Source: Anthoceros angustus
Lineage: Eukaryota; Streptophyta; Anthocerotopsida; Anthocerotales; Anthocerotaceae
DNA length: 64,000 nucleotides
Assembly (NCBI GenBank): GCA_010909165.1
Contig: MU008160.1
Coordinates: forward strand, 868,001-932,000
Reading direction: 5' to 3'
In this document: one piece after another, positions 40,901 to 51,679 of the stretch
How the letters are laid out: every line of letters begins with the position of its first letter
Position numbering within the stretch: position 1 is the stretch's first letter
Notes under the pieces: model-generated
Told to the model about the DNA's origin: nothing
Database searches by the model: none
Seen by the model: only the letters and a program-made list of their open reading frames with translations
Translations under genes and position numbers: made by a program

Positions 40901-42174
40901 GCAGATGGATACGATAATAGGGAAGGTCCGCATTCGTCTGTCTACTCTCGAGAGCGACAGAGTGTACACCAATCTTTACCCTCTCCTGTTGCTCACACCA
41001 CAAGGTGTGAAGAAACACGGTGAGCTGGAGCTAGCAGTCCGATTTTCTGTTGTATCAGTTGTGAACATGATGCAGATTTACACGCAGCCACCTCTTCCTC
41101 GAATGCACTACTACCACCCTCTGGATCCGATCCAGATGGAATTTCTTCGCAGCTCTGCAATGAAGATGGTGGCATCAAGGCTCGCACGGTCAGAGCCTCC
41201 TCTGCGGCCAGAAGTTATCCAGTTCATGCTGGACACCGAGTCCAGCATGTGGAGCATGCGCCGCAGCAAGGCTAACTTCTACAGGATCATGGTAAGTCCT
41301 CTACTTGCCTGCTGACCGTGTCTGTTCAATCCATGGAGCTTGAACTGCCTTTCATCTCACCGCTGCAATGTACCTCTCTCTCTGCAGTCAGTGCTGTCCA
41401 GCGTCATCGCAGTCGGCAAATGGTTTGATGACATCAGCATGTGGAGGAACCCAATCACAACCGGTCTTGTACACGTCCTGTTCCTCATCTTGGTCTGGTA
41501 CCCGGAACTCCTATTGCCCACCATCTTCCTCTACATGTTTCTCATCGGAGTGTGGAACTACCGCTCCCGCCCTAGCTCCCCACCTTTCATGGACGCCAAG
41601 CTCTCTCAAGGCGATCAGGCGGGCGACCCGGACGAGCTGGAAGAGGAATTCAATCTTCTTCCAACATCCAAGACTCAGGAAGTAAGTAAAACAACAAAAT
41701 GTTCATCCTTCTCTCTTTCCTCTTCTCCTCCCCCCATGATTCACCAATGCTTCACCTCGTTACAGGTGCTCTTGGGAAGATACGATCGACTCCGGAATGT
41801 GTCTAGCCGCATCCAGAATGCCATGGGTGACCTAGCCACCCAGGGTGAAAGAATCCAGTCTCTTCTCAGCTGGAGAGATCCCAGGTTTGGATGCTGCCCT
41901 GACTTCCTCCCAACTTGATGAAGCTTTCAATACATCTGGGATCCAGCTGACAAAACCGATTTTCGTTGCTTTTTTTTGTATCAACAGGGCTACAGGAATC
42001 TTCATCCTCTTCTGCCTGATCGCGGCTGTGGTTCTCTATGTTACTCCGTTCAGAGTGGTGGCCGTGCTCCTTGGCATGTATGCAATGCGGCACCCAAGAT
42101 TCCGAGAGCCTTTGCCACCCGCGCCCTTGAACTTTTTCCGCAGGCTGCCATCTCTGTCGGACAGCATCCTGTAA
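37961..42174 (+). CDS. MCTP/FTIP/QUIRKY-type protein with four C2 domains and two membrane segments (14 exons)
   Basis: Plant MCTPs sit in the ER membrane at ER-plasma membrane contacts and plasmodesmata and bind lipids through C2 domains. Exons: 37961-38059, 38143-38214, 38301-38506, 38613-39063, 39166-39306, 39424-39562, 39684-39877, 39965-40123, 40214-40290, 40380-40760, 40865-41291, 41388-41681, 41766-41884, 41988-42174; total 2946 bases, 981 residues. The first C2 (about 8-120, ARGLMPKDGQGSSNPYVA) is separated by a Met/Pro-rich linker (about 127-240) from the second (about 250-365), third (about 402-520, lacking several Ca-binding Asp) and fourth (about 565-710). The phosphoribosyltransferase C-terminal (PRT_C) region follows, with membrane segments near 803-838 and 921-953 and the typical end LNFFRRLPS. 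All introns are 80-120 bp and GT-AG. Confidence 0.95.
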
Positions 42175-42602
42175 CTGACAGTACCCGCCTCTGCGAGCTA
42201 ACCCGGACTAGTACACACTACCTTACCCGGACGAGTATACTACCTTACCCGGCATCATCAGCACACCCAGATCACTTGTGTGCCCCATTTTTCTTTTGTA
42301 CATGCCCATTTTCCTCGGGGTTCCACCGATGTATCCTGTTTCTAACATTATTTTGGCCTGATGCAGTAGGCTACCTGTAGGTACCTTGCCGTGAAGTACC
42401 CCAGCTTCCTGCACATTGTTTGGAATAGGGTACACCTAGAAATATGTCTCGCAAATATTTTTTTGGAAGCGGGCATAAAATTTTAATTAATTACGTACGC
42501 GATTCGCTTGGTTCTATGGTTAGCATGACAATTGTCAGAAGTTATGGAAATTTTTATACAATATGCCCTTATGGGAATGGGAAGATGTAAGGAGAGAGTG
42601 GG
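42175..42602. other. MCTP 3' region
   Basis: Imperfect acccgga(c/g)...tactaccttacccgg repeats lie just after the MCTP stop (42198-42255). AT-rich sequence follows from 42440. No gene is seen. Confidence 0.4.
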
Positions 42603-42725
42603 AAGAACCCTTGAAGGATCCTAGGCCAAGGGGGCCACCTCCGGGGAAGAACTCATGAAGGACCCTAGGCCAAGGAGGCCACCTCGAGGGAAGAACCCAT
42701 GAAGGACCCTAGGCCAAGGGGGCCA
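42603..42725 (+). repeat. Three-copy repeat, ggaccctaggccaaggrggcc
   Basis: Three imperfect units of about 50 bp share gaaccc(a/t)tgaaggaccctaggccaagg and a trailing ggccacctc. They lie between MCTP and the LINE fragment. Confidence 0.8.
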
Positions 42726-42829
42726 ACTCCTGCATTTAATGTTGTCCTGAAAATTGCCGCAAGAAAGCAACCACACAACAAAGGGGGAGACCTATCCCAT
42801 TCTTACGGGTCTAGTAGGCCTTAGCTCAA

Positions 42830-44340
42830 CCCTTAATAAACTTTGGAAAATCCTTGCCCATGGCCCTATGAGTCTCGGTAGCAAGAGGAATGAAGTAGCA
42901 AGAGGAATGAACACATGGCCTTCCTGCATGGGGGTGTACTTGTGAGCCTTGGCTGTCGTGCATCCCTCCGCCACCCAGCCAGAGGAATGAACACATGGCC
43001 TTCCTGCATGGGGGTGTACTTGTGAGCCTTGGCTGTCGTGCATCCCTCCGCCACCCAGCCAGAGGAATGAACACATGGCCTTCCTGCATGGGGGTGTACT
43101 TGTGAGCCTTGGCTGTCGTGCATCCCTCCGCCACCCAGCCTGGAGGCTTGATGATGACATGCTTGGAGAAGGCGCCCCACATGATGCGCGAAGCAGGAAG
43201 AGAGGATACCAAATGCCACCTATGGGTCCCCTATTATAGAGAGGTCGCCAATGTGAGCCAAATCCTCCTTTAGAACAGCATCCACATAATCTTGAATAAA
43301 GTCCGGAGGCCCCACCGAGACCCCTGAAACGCGTAGTCCCCGCAAAAAGCAATATCCCCATTGGGATAATGAAGAGATGGCGTAATTCCTGACGGAGACC
43401 AAATCTTGAACTTCAGAATCTTGACATTCAAATCGAGGCGGGAGAGCTCCAGGGAGAATATTTCGTAAGCTTCCTTGACCTTGTCCCCCGGCCCTATGAT
43501 ATGTATGAGTGTCATCTAACACTAACGGAAAGAGACCTTTCCACAACGAGGAGGTAGCTGTGGACAGAGCCCTGAAGTGCGTCATGGCAAAGAGGGCACC
43601 CCCCATGAGATCCCTTTTCCTAGTGCCTGTCGTCGAGTCAAGCATGACGACCCCATCCAATGAGGGACCCTGCTGATAGTAAATGTTAGATAGGGAACTA
43701 TAAAAAGAACGGACAAAAAGGATACGACTTGCCAGCTGCCCGCCCACATTTTTTAGCTCGTTCAAAATGGCCGTTTTGGAGATGGTATTGAGGCATTCTC
43801 CACATCAGCCTGCAGGGTACCCCAGTCCGGATGTGACTCAAGAACTGCTTCGACGCTTAAGGCCACCGACTGACAACCCCTTTCCCCCCTCTCTCCTCCC
43901 CATATTGATGAAGACCAAGATGAGCTCGGAACTACTACCGGAGCTGGAGGGCGCTGCTAAGGCTTACAAGCCATAAAATGCCTCCCCCATGGCTTTAGGG
44001 CGCACCCCCGAAGTAGGCTTCTTTATAGCCAATAACCTACTAGTCCCCAACACGTGGAAAATTCGATGGGGGGTCTCCTCTCTTTTGCCACAGCTGCCAC
44101 CGGTTTAAAAAGCTCAAAAAAACCACTAAGAGGATCCTCAGGAGTAAAATAGTCTCGGAGGTGGTAAAAAACTGTTCCCGACAAACCACCCAAGGAAAGT
44201 CGCGAGGCGGTGGTTAGAGCCTGGCGAAAACCGCCCTGTCCAGACAAAACTGCTCTTCCACTACAAACTTTGAGATATCCTGTGAAATAGGGACACATGG
44301 ATCCGAATGAAGGGTATGAAGAGCAGCGATGGTCTCCTCC
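42830..44340 (-). pseudogene. LINE (non-LTR retrotransposon) ORF2 fragment
   Basis: On the minus strand, shifted frames read LSLGGLSGTVFYHLRDYF and GFFELFKPVAAVAK near the RT entry, GVRPKAMGEAFYGL, DLMGGALFAMTHFRAL, then LVLDDTHIIGPGDKVKEA, where DD is the polymerase active site (usual form FADDTH), and LDLNVKILKFKIWSPSGI. Near the 3' end an AEGCTTAKAHKY segment matches the LINE at 12926-13900, so the two copies are one family. About 240 bp at the 3' side has expanded into 80-bp repeats. The 5' end abuts the truncated methyltransferase ORF. Stops and shifts make it inactive. Confidence 0.8.
42901..43140 (-). repeat. Three 80-bp tandem repeats inside the LINE
   Basis: Units starting agaggaatgaacacatggcc lie at 42901, 42981 and 43061 and are essentially identical. 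The repeated segment is LINE coding sequence, and 80 is not divisible by 3, so successive units are read in different frames. Near identity implies recent expansion or gene conversion. Confidence 0.93.
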
Positions 44341-44344
44341 AAGG

Positions 44345-45781
44345 CTAGCACATAATGGGGATGGACTTGGACATAACGGTTGGCCAAGCCGCCATGGGGT
44401 GTCCAGGTGCATTCACAGGGAAGTGCGGCAGCTTGTCAATCTTGATGACTTGCTGGGCATGCCCTCCCAATGCTAGCACGTCCTTCATAGCATGATCAGG
44501 TCGCTTGGTGAACGACCTTGCACACTTCAAATGTTCCAAGGGAGCAAGGTTAGTCCACATGGACCTCAACCTATGAGCCCTCGAACCAAATTGAGCTGCA
44601 TCCAATAGTAGCTCCTGACCCAACACTCCTCGGATCGTGCCAAAGTCCTCATGGACTTGCTTCTTTACGCTCATGCATGCTGACACATTCTTCAACATGT
44701 ATCCACAAGGCCTTTCTTGCCCTTTCTGGATCAAGCACAAGATCCTCATCAGGTCATAGAACAATGTTGTTCGTGGATCCTTCACACCCTGATCCTTGCC
44801 TGCAGAGGATAATCCTTGACACTCCCAACCTGCGATGACAAGGTCCACCGGTTGCCCAAGACAAGTCAAATGGGACAACCCAATCATGCGAACATCCATC
44901 GGCAGTGCCTTCTGGTAACCCTTCACTGACTCCCACGTCAGGAGGTTAGGGTATTCCCCCATCAAGTCCTTCACGCGCTTCTGTGACACAATACTTGCTT
45001 TTGGATTCAGATCACAATGCACGTATCTTCGTACTTTGATGCCACACTTCAGCATTGCTTCCAAACCGGTACTAATGCCTCCAAAGAGTTCCATCAGCAC
45101 TATGCCGTCTTCGTGAGGTCGCCATGTGATCACCTGGGTGTTTAGATCACAAACAGGCTCAACCCTAGGCAAGAACTTACAGCAGTTCTCCGGCTCATAG
45201 GACACTGGTCCTTTTGCACGGCTCATTGTTGCAATCACCAGCTCCGTCCGGCTGACTTGAAGAACCTCCTCTGAGGGTGGTTGCAACTCTAGCTTGTCTT
45301 CCTCCTCCTCGTCGAAATCCTCCATCAGGTCAGCTGCGGTTGTTAGACACACCCCAAGAGGTTCAAGCACGTATGGCGTGTCCGTCACCACGGTGCCAAA
45401 CACTGGGTAGACGCTATTGGCAATGAGGTTTCTCATGATCCTTGCCATGCAGCTACAAAGGGATGCGGGCAATTCATTCATCGGTTTTGCTCCAGCTTCT
45501 CCAGCCTGGTCGATAGTAGACTGTCTCCATCCACAAATCCACCATGACTCCATGTTTGTACAAAGCGTCCGCTCCCAACAAGACATTAAATGTGTCTGCA
45601 TCAATAACCAAGCAGTGTACCTCGACAAAGGTGAAGTTAGCTTGTTGGTTTCAATCACAACAACGACAGGTTTGTTGGTTTCAATCGCAACAACGACAGG
45701 TTTGTTGGTTTCAATCACAACAATGACAGGTTTGTTGATCTCCACTCCGATGTATTGTGTTGGGGGCACTTGCCTATACAA
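44345..45781 (-). pseudogene. Retroelement protease-methyltransferase fragment (copy 2)
   Basis: The 478-residue frame holds a C5-cytosine methyltransferase from about residue 225 to its end: motif I LMELFGGISTGLEAML (229-244), the acidic strand VRRYVHCDLNP, motif IV DLVIAGWECQGLS (313-325), a motif VI region reading LKNV where ENV is usual, motif VIII GSRAHRLRSMWTN (399-411), and FPVNAPG...WPTV near the end. Target-recognition and motif IX-X parts are missing because the ORF stops where the LINE begins. In another frame (about 45632-45488) lies DADTFNVLLGADALYKHG, the C-terminal hairpin of a retroelement aspartic protease, so protease directly precedes methyltransferase as in copy 1. The N-terminal (VIETNKPVVV)n is a 30-bp tandem repeat. 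RT and integrase are absent. E-for-P before the motif IV cysteine is shared with copy 1. Confidence 0.8.
45641..45740 (-). repeat. 30-bp tandem repeat, (VIETNKPVVV)n
   Basis: ttggtttcaatcacaacaac gacaggtttg is repeated about three and a third times with single-base changes. It encodes a ten-residue repeat in the retroelement polyprotein between the protease halves and keeps frame. Confidence 0.88.
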
Positions 45782-45897
45782 TGACTACATAAGAAAATTG
45801 GCTCCCCCTGTTTTTGATCCCCAAGCTCACTCTTGAAGGAAAGAAATGGGGTGTCCTTTGACAATCCATCTTGTGCCAATTGGGTCAACAATTTCAA

Positions 45898-46260
45898 ATG
45901 ATGTAGGTAATTTCGGGCATGTGATACCTCGTTAGAAGTAGAATCCTCAGTGCAACCTTTTTCTGCAATTTAAGTCATGATTTTGAACCCAAAAAGGTCT
46001 TAAATTAAGTTTCGATGAGTTTCTTTCAAGAAAATAGCACAGAAGGGACCGTCGTTGAGGAGTCAAAGCTTTGGGGCTGATGTTCAATCCAACGGGATAG
46101 GCGGCAGGCATGTGGTTGGCGTGCACATAAAAGTGGAAAGAAACAAAGGATCGTCGCCGGATTCACAAAACGCGAGAGGATAGCGTGCAGCCAAAGGCCT
46201 CACATGGCTAGTGTACTAAGCGTGTGCAGACGGAATTTGGGTGATTACATTTGACGTGCG
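45898..46260. other. Spacer between PPR gene C and the methyltransferase element
   Basis: No gene is seen. It would hold the 3' end of the PPR C transcript and the 5' remains of the retroelement. Confidence 0.35.
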
Positions 46261-48843
46261 TCAGTGCCGATCCCCACAAGAGCACGCACCATTCAGAAAA
46301 CGATGTACTCGGTGTACATCTCTTACTATGATTTCTCGATGCTCCACATGTGACATAATCTTGGTGCTGCTGTGGCAGTCATGGCACATGCGCAGGTTTT
46401 TTGTCACTAGCAGAGTTGTACCATCTGGAGTGTTGAGCAGACCATATGCCAGAGCCAGTTTCTCGGCATGTCCACACAAAGCGTCTTCCTTCTCCTGCGC
46501 AGAGGCTCCCTTCAGGACCAACCATGTTTCCGGAACATGGCCGCCCAATTTCAACTTCGTACTCACATCCCTCAGCATCGATGCAACATCAGACCTCTCT
46601 TCACCCACTGTGAACTCATGCACCCTGTTCTTCACCTCGATGCAAGCCTTGGCTGGTTTCTTTCTAGCACCTGCCCCCTTTCTAAGGCTTTCTATGTGAT
46701 CTAACTCCTCCCACCTGGCAGCATTTGCATACATGCTACCTAAGAGAACGTACGGTGTTGCTACTTCAGGTTCTATTTCTACAAGGCGTTGGAAGCATCG
46801 CTCTGCACGTTCCACATCACCGTAGCTTTTGCAGGCACTTAGCAGGGACGTCCACCCAACCACATAACAATCCAGTGGCATGGTCAGCAGAATATCTTCT
46901 GCCTCATCCAAACAGCCTGCGCGCCCAAGAAGATCAACCATGCAGCTGTAGTGATGATCATCGGGGACAATGCTGTAGTCATCCACCATCATCCGGAAAT
47001 ATTGCAGGCCTTCAAGGACGAGCCCTGCATGACTACATGCCACGAGAAGACTACTGAAGGTAGTCCCATTAGGCTCCACGTCTTGCTGAAGCATCTCTCT
47101 GAAACACTGGAATGCCATGTGGCCATCACTGTGCTCAGCATAGCCATTGAGCAGAGCGCTCCATGCGACCACATCCCTGATGGGCAAGGCATCAAAGACG
47201 GACCGTGCATCTTCCAACCTTCCACATTTTGCATACATGTCCACCAGGCAGTTGCCCACCAGCACATCTGTTTCCAGTCCTCTTTCACGGATCTGAGCAT
47301 GAAGCTGCATTCCCTGCTGCACAGCGCCGACAGTGGCACATGCTTGAAGGAGAGAGAGAAATGTGACACGATTAGGTGAAGTGATGCCCTCCTGCAGCAT
47401 ACTCTCGTAAAGACACAGGGCTTCTTCAGCCATTCCCTGCTGTGCAAACCCTGCAATCATGGCAGTCCACGCCACCACATCTTTGGTGGACAATCCGTCA
47501 AAAACTCTGCGAGCATCCTCTACACTCCCCCATTTAGAATACAAGTCTATCAAGCAGCTCCCAACTACAAGATCACCTTCCAGTCTCCTCTTCTGAATCA
47601 ACTCATGAAGCTGCTTCCCCTCCTGTAAAGCCCCGGCACTTGCACACGCTTTCAGGAGACACACAAATGTGGCTTGGTCAGCTGGAGCAATGCCCTCCTG
47701 CAGCATCCTCGAATACAGAGCCAGAGCTTCCCGACCCATCCCCTGCTGTGTATACCCTGTGATGATGGCATTCCATGTCACTGAATCCCTAGTTTCCAAA
47801 CCGTCAAACACTTCACGAGCATCGTCCAAGCTCCCGCATTTTGCATACATGTTCACCAGGCTGTTACCAACGAAGACATTGGGCCGCACACCACTGGTCA
47901 CAATATCCGCATGCACCTGCTTGCCTGAAACCAAATCCGCTGCATTGGCACAAGCCTTAAGAACTGCCACAAATATATGGTTGTCAGGCTCCACACCCGA
48001 TTCTCGCATCTGCAGGTAAAATCTGATAGCTTCAGCTGGCTTTCCCTGTCGAGCAAAAGCCAAGATCATGGACGACCACATGTAAGCATCTGGAACAGGC
48101 ACCTTGCCGAACACTTGCACAGCTTCCTCCAATTCCCCGTGGCAAGCGTACATACAGATGATATGGTTGGCCAGGAATGCGCTAGACTCGTACCCACTTC
48201 TAACAGCCAGAGCATGCACCCGCTTCCCTACACCCACATCCCTCAAAGCCCCGCATTTTTTCAAAACCAGCCTGAAAACAGACAGGCTTACAGAACATCC
48301 TCTCTGCACCAAGAGCTCCAACACGTCAACAGCCTCGCCCATCGACCCATTCTCGCAGTGCCTGCTCAAGGTCTCAACCATGCTAGATGTGAATTTGGAC
48401 AACTCAACATCCCTCCTGGCCAGCTCCTCATCAACCCACTCAGGCTTATACAAATTGTTGAGCCACAGTGCCTGCTTCGAGGTCTTGTGCCTGAAGTCAG
48501 GATACTGTGGGCTCTTGACATCCGCCCTGTAGTCCCACCACTGCCAGGGATCTGAGAAGAAGTCTTGCCACAAGACCTCCTGCCGCTCCTTCTGCCCCTG
48601 CCCAGCCTCTGCTGCTCCCCGAGCCACTGAGGACGTTCCTGCTATTGCCCCCAACTGGCACATGCGGTTGCCAACATATCTACCATCCACAAACCAGGCT
48701 TGGCTGGCGGACAACATACTGGGCTGTTGCAGAAACGTACATCCTTGAAGCTTCATAACCACAACACGCGTCTCTGGAAATCGCAGATTACACGTACACA
48801 TCTCATGTGGAATAGCCATGGAAACCCAACCCGGGTCGAACAA
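46261..48843 (-). CDS. PPR gene C: PDF motif + PLS-PPR + KP-type DYW domain
   Basis: One intact frame of 860 residues, without introns. Residues 91-141 form an OSB-like PDF motif: LWQDFFSDPWQWWDYR, then PQYPDFRHK and KPEWVDEEL. PLS-type PPR repeats run from about 150 to 650, with MYAKCGSLDDAREVF and KDVVAWTAMIAGFAQQGMA. The E region (HHYSCMVDLLGRAGCLDEAE) leads to KKPAKACIEVKNRVHEF, the KP form of the PG box. The deaminase follows with HAE (CGHAEKLALAYG), CHDCH and CSCGDRH at the end, DRH replacing DYW. PPR repeats bind a specific organelle transcript; the KP-type domain is tied to U-to-C editing in hornworts, lycophytes and ferns. Upstream in-frame Met codons make the exact start uncertain, and the leader probably includes a transit peptide. 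Paralogue of A. Confidence 0.93.
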   Translation of the reverse strand: MFDPGWVSMAIPHEMCTCNLRFPETRVVVMKLQGCTFLQQPSMLSASQAWFVDGRYVGNRMCQLGAIAGTSSVARGAAEAGQGQKERQEVLWQDFFSDPWQWWDYRADVKSPQYPDFRHKTSKQALWLNNLYKPEWVDEELARRDVELSKFTSSMVETLSRHCENGSMGEAVDVLELLVQRGCSVSLSVFRLVLKKCGALRDVGVGKRVHALAVRSGYESSAFLANHIICMYACHGELEEAVQVFGKVPVPDAYMWSSMILAFARQGKPAEAIRFYLQMRESGVEPDNHIFVAVLKACANAADLVSGKQVHADIVTSGVRPNVFVGNSLVNMYAKCGSLDDAREVFDGLETRDSVTWNAIITGYTQQGMGREALALYSRMLQEGIAPADQATFVCLLKACASAGALQEGKQLHELIQKRRLEGDLVVGSCLIDLYSKWGSVEDARRVFDGLSTKDVVAWTAMIAGFAQQGMAEEALCLYESMLQEGITSPNRVTFLSLLQACATVGAVQQGMQLHAQIRERGLETDVLVGNCLVDMYAKCGRLEDARSVFDALPIRDVVAWSALLNGYAEHSDGHMAFQCFREMLQQDVEPNGTTFSSLLVACSHAGLVLEGLQYFRMMVDDYSIVPDDHHYSCMVDLLGRAGCLDEAEDILLTMPLDCYVVGWTSLLSACKSYGDVERAERCFQRLVEIEPEVATPYVLLGSMYANAARWEELDHIESLRKGAGARKKPAKACIEVKNRVHEFTVGEERSDVASMLRDVSTKLKLGGHVPETWLVLKGASAQEKEDALCGHAEKLALAYGLLNTPDGTTLLVTKNLRMCHDCHSSTKIMSHVEHREIIVRDVHRVHRFLNGACSCGDRH

Positions 48844-50675
48844 GACAAGAAGAGATGTCGTCGCCCTTCTCCATCTCCTGGTTCCTCGTTTTCTGAGCTG
48901 CTTTCGCCTTGCAAGAGATCTCCTTTACATGAACTCCTCAGCGTTTAAAAGAACCGGATCCACTTCATAAGTAGTCGCTCAACTTAGATGGCCCTTGTAT
49001 GCGGGGTGTTCTAAAATATTTCCCCCTTTTGTCCAACTTAGATGGCCCGTGTATGCGGGATGCTCTAAAATATTTCCCCCTTTGTCCTACGGGACCTACG
49101 GGAAGTCGTTTTCGATCCCCTTGGTTATTGTGGATTTTTTATGTTATTAAAACAATGGAAAGTCGCCACTCCGGCGCGCACGGCCGCGGGCCGCGGACGG
49201 GAAGCGGAAGAAATGGCTAACACGGAGCCTGGGCGCGATTGTCCCGCTCGGTGTGGTGCGGACCGACACGCTCTGCAAAACCAACGGCCTTGGAGCACGC
49301 AGTTTGGGGCCAGGCGTCTGGGTTACCCAAGCAAGGTCGGGGCGTCTGGCTGTGCCAGATTGCTGTGGTACCAAAGAATGCATGTCTTGGGTTTTCTCTT
49401 CTTCTTCTTCTTTTTTTTCTTTTTTTTTCCTTTTCTTTTTTTAATTTTATTTAATTCTTCGTTTTGTCCTTTATTTTTTTCTTTCTTTCTTTGTTTCCTT
49501 TTTTATGGGACCCTCTTCCTCCACTTCCCTCAGGGACACTCTTTGTCGTGTGAGTGGGAATTTGTTTAAGCCCAGGGGGTGAGTACCCCAGGATTCACAA
49601 GGATTTAGACAAGACTAGTTAGGAACATTATCAGGCACAGGTCAGGCTTGCATCATCCAATGCTGCTATCCCCTTGACACCGCGTCAGGCTGCCCCCCTT
49701 GAGCCCCATCGGAATCTTGGCAATGGTTGCGGGTGCGGTCCGATCACCTTCTGGCTCTGTATGAGACACGTTTCCCAGGACCTCGTCTTTTTTGGCGTCT
49801 CCTATGGCGACTGCATGAAGACGTTCGCCTTGCCTACCAGCTTCCCTAGGAGCGCCTCGCGCAAGACCCTAGGGATGAGGCGGCTTGGACTTTGTTTTTC
49901 TTTCTTCCTCGATGGTTCTTTCATTGCCCAGGGGTGGTCCTTGGGGTAATAGGGAGGTAGCCTTCCATCTCCGGAGCGTCAGGGCGGGGGACGAGGAGGC
50001 CCTGCAAGAGGAGGGTGTGTTTGCAGCGAGATCTCGGTTGGAGTCGGCTAAGCGGGATGTCATGCCGTGTGATACTAATCTCTGCACTTGGGTTTAGTGT
50101 TTGATTAACATTAACTAATCTAATTATCTTTAAGTAAGTAATTAGTGTTAATTAATCTAAGGTGCTTATGTTAATTAAGTATTGATTAGGGTTAATTAAA
50201 CATTATTAGCAATAGCTAAGTAGATAAGCTCAAGTTATATGCTTTAGCATATTCCTTGCATATTACAATGCATTCTTAGGATATTTCCGGCATATGATGA
50301 TGCCAATAGGATATCTTAGGAATATGCCATGCTGGTATATATACAACCCTTCATCGAGAAGCTCGGATCATAGCTTATCCTTTAGATATGCAATGCAAGG
50401 GTGTTGTGAGGAGGCCAAAGATATGACTCCGAGAGTGATGTGTGAGAAATTTGCGGGTTGTTCTCGTGGGGAGAGTGTGTTTGTGCCATGTAATGCTATT
50501 CTCCTCTTGTTAAGCTATGATCTCGTGTGTACGCTATAAAGCGTGCTATTGATGGCTTGAAAGCTTAGTGTGTTAGGCGATGCTAGGCCGTGCTAGGCTT
50601 AGTGTGCTGCTAGGCGACATTAGGCAATGCTAGCTCTTTAAGTAAGTAGGCAAGGGACCCTCTAAAGTGTGCCCA
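48844..50675. other. Gene-poor spacer upstream of PPR gene C
   Basis: gtccaacttagatggcccgtgtatgcggg is imperfectly duplicated near 48981-49085. A T-rich pyrimidine tract spans 49391-49507. AT-rich sequence with ttaattaa words covers 50100-50240. A cluster of gctaggc words lies near 50575-50635. No gene is recognised. Confidence 0.45.
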
Positions 50676-50676
50676 A

Positions 50677-50760
50677 AGCCCAAGTCCAAGGAGAGGAGGA
50701 GAAGAAGCCCAAGTCCAAGGAGAGGAGGAGAAGAAACCCAAAGTCCAAGGAGAGGAACGA
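50677..50760 (+). repeat. 29-bp minisatellite, three copies
   Basis: Units agcccaagtccaaggagagg aggagaaga start at 50677, 50706 and 50735 with slight changes. The lysine/glutamate-rich ORF over it is a by-product of the repeat. Confidence 0.88.
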
Positions 50761-50834
50761 GACCTGCACAAGGGGGTTTGGCATTTTAAGGCCAACCAAC
50801 CAAGGGATAAACAAGAGTATTTTACTCTTGGGTG

Positions 50835-51679
50835 CCAGATTTCAAGGGATAAGGGAGGAGTGGATAAGCATGGAGGACAAGGGAGAAGTGGATGGGCATG
50901 GGTATGTCATCAGTCCATTTGATTCAACTTTATCTTCAAAACTATTCAAGGGATAAGGGAGGAGTGGATAGGCTTGGGGGATAAGGGAAGAGTGGATAGA
51001 CATGGGGATAAGGAAGGAGTGAATAGGCATAGATATGTCATCAATCCATTTGGCTCAACTTTCTCTTCAAAAATCTTCAAGGGATAAGGGAGGAGTGGAT
51101 AGGCATGGGGGATAAGGGAGGAGTGAATAGGCATAGATATGTTATCAATCCATTTGATTCACCTTTCTCTTCAAATCTCTTCAAGGAATAAGGGAGGAGT
51201 GGATAGGCATGGGTGATAAGGGAAGAGTGGATAGACATGGGGATAAGGGAGGAGTGAATAGGCATAGGTATGTCATCAATCCATTTGATTCAACTTTGTC
51301 TTCAAAACTCTTCAAGGGATACCGAAGGAGTGGATGCGCTTGGGGATAAGGGAGTGAATAGGCATAGGTATGTTATGAATCCATTTGATCCACCTTTCTC
51401 TTCAAAACTCTCCAAAGAATAAGGAAGGAGTGGATAGGTGTGGGGGATAAGGGAGGATGAATAGGCATGGGTATGTCATCAATCCATTTGATTCAACTTT
51501 CTCTTCAAGGGATAAGGGAGGAGTGGATAGGCTTGGGGGATAAGGGAAGAGTGGATATGCATGGGTATGTCATCAATCCATTTAATTCAACTTTCTCTTC
51601 AAGGGATAAGGGAGGAGTGGATAGGCTTGGGGGATAAGGGAAGAGTGGATATGCATGGGTATGTCATCAATCCATTTGA
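50835..51679 (+). repeat. Irregular satellite, gggataagggaggagtggat family
   Basis: The phrases gggataagggaggagtggat, gaataggcat(g/a) and atgtcatcaatccatttgat recur about eight times in varying order, each cycle ending in caactttctcttcaaa. The spacing changes by whole sub-units, suggesting unequal exchange. Minus-strand ORFs reading IHSSLIP... are by-products. Confidence 0.88.

Noticed and set aside
46261-48555. Several plus-strand ORFs over PPR gene C
   Set aside because: They mirror the repeated PPR codons on the other strand and share no family signature.
49391-49507. Pyrimidine tract as a LINE or SINE poly(T) tail
   Set aside because: No adjacent element body was recognised on the minus strand.
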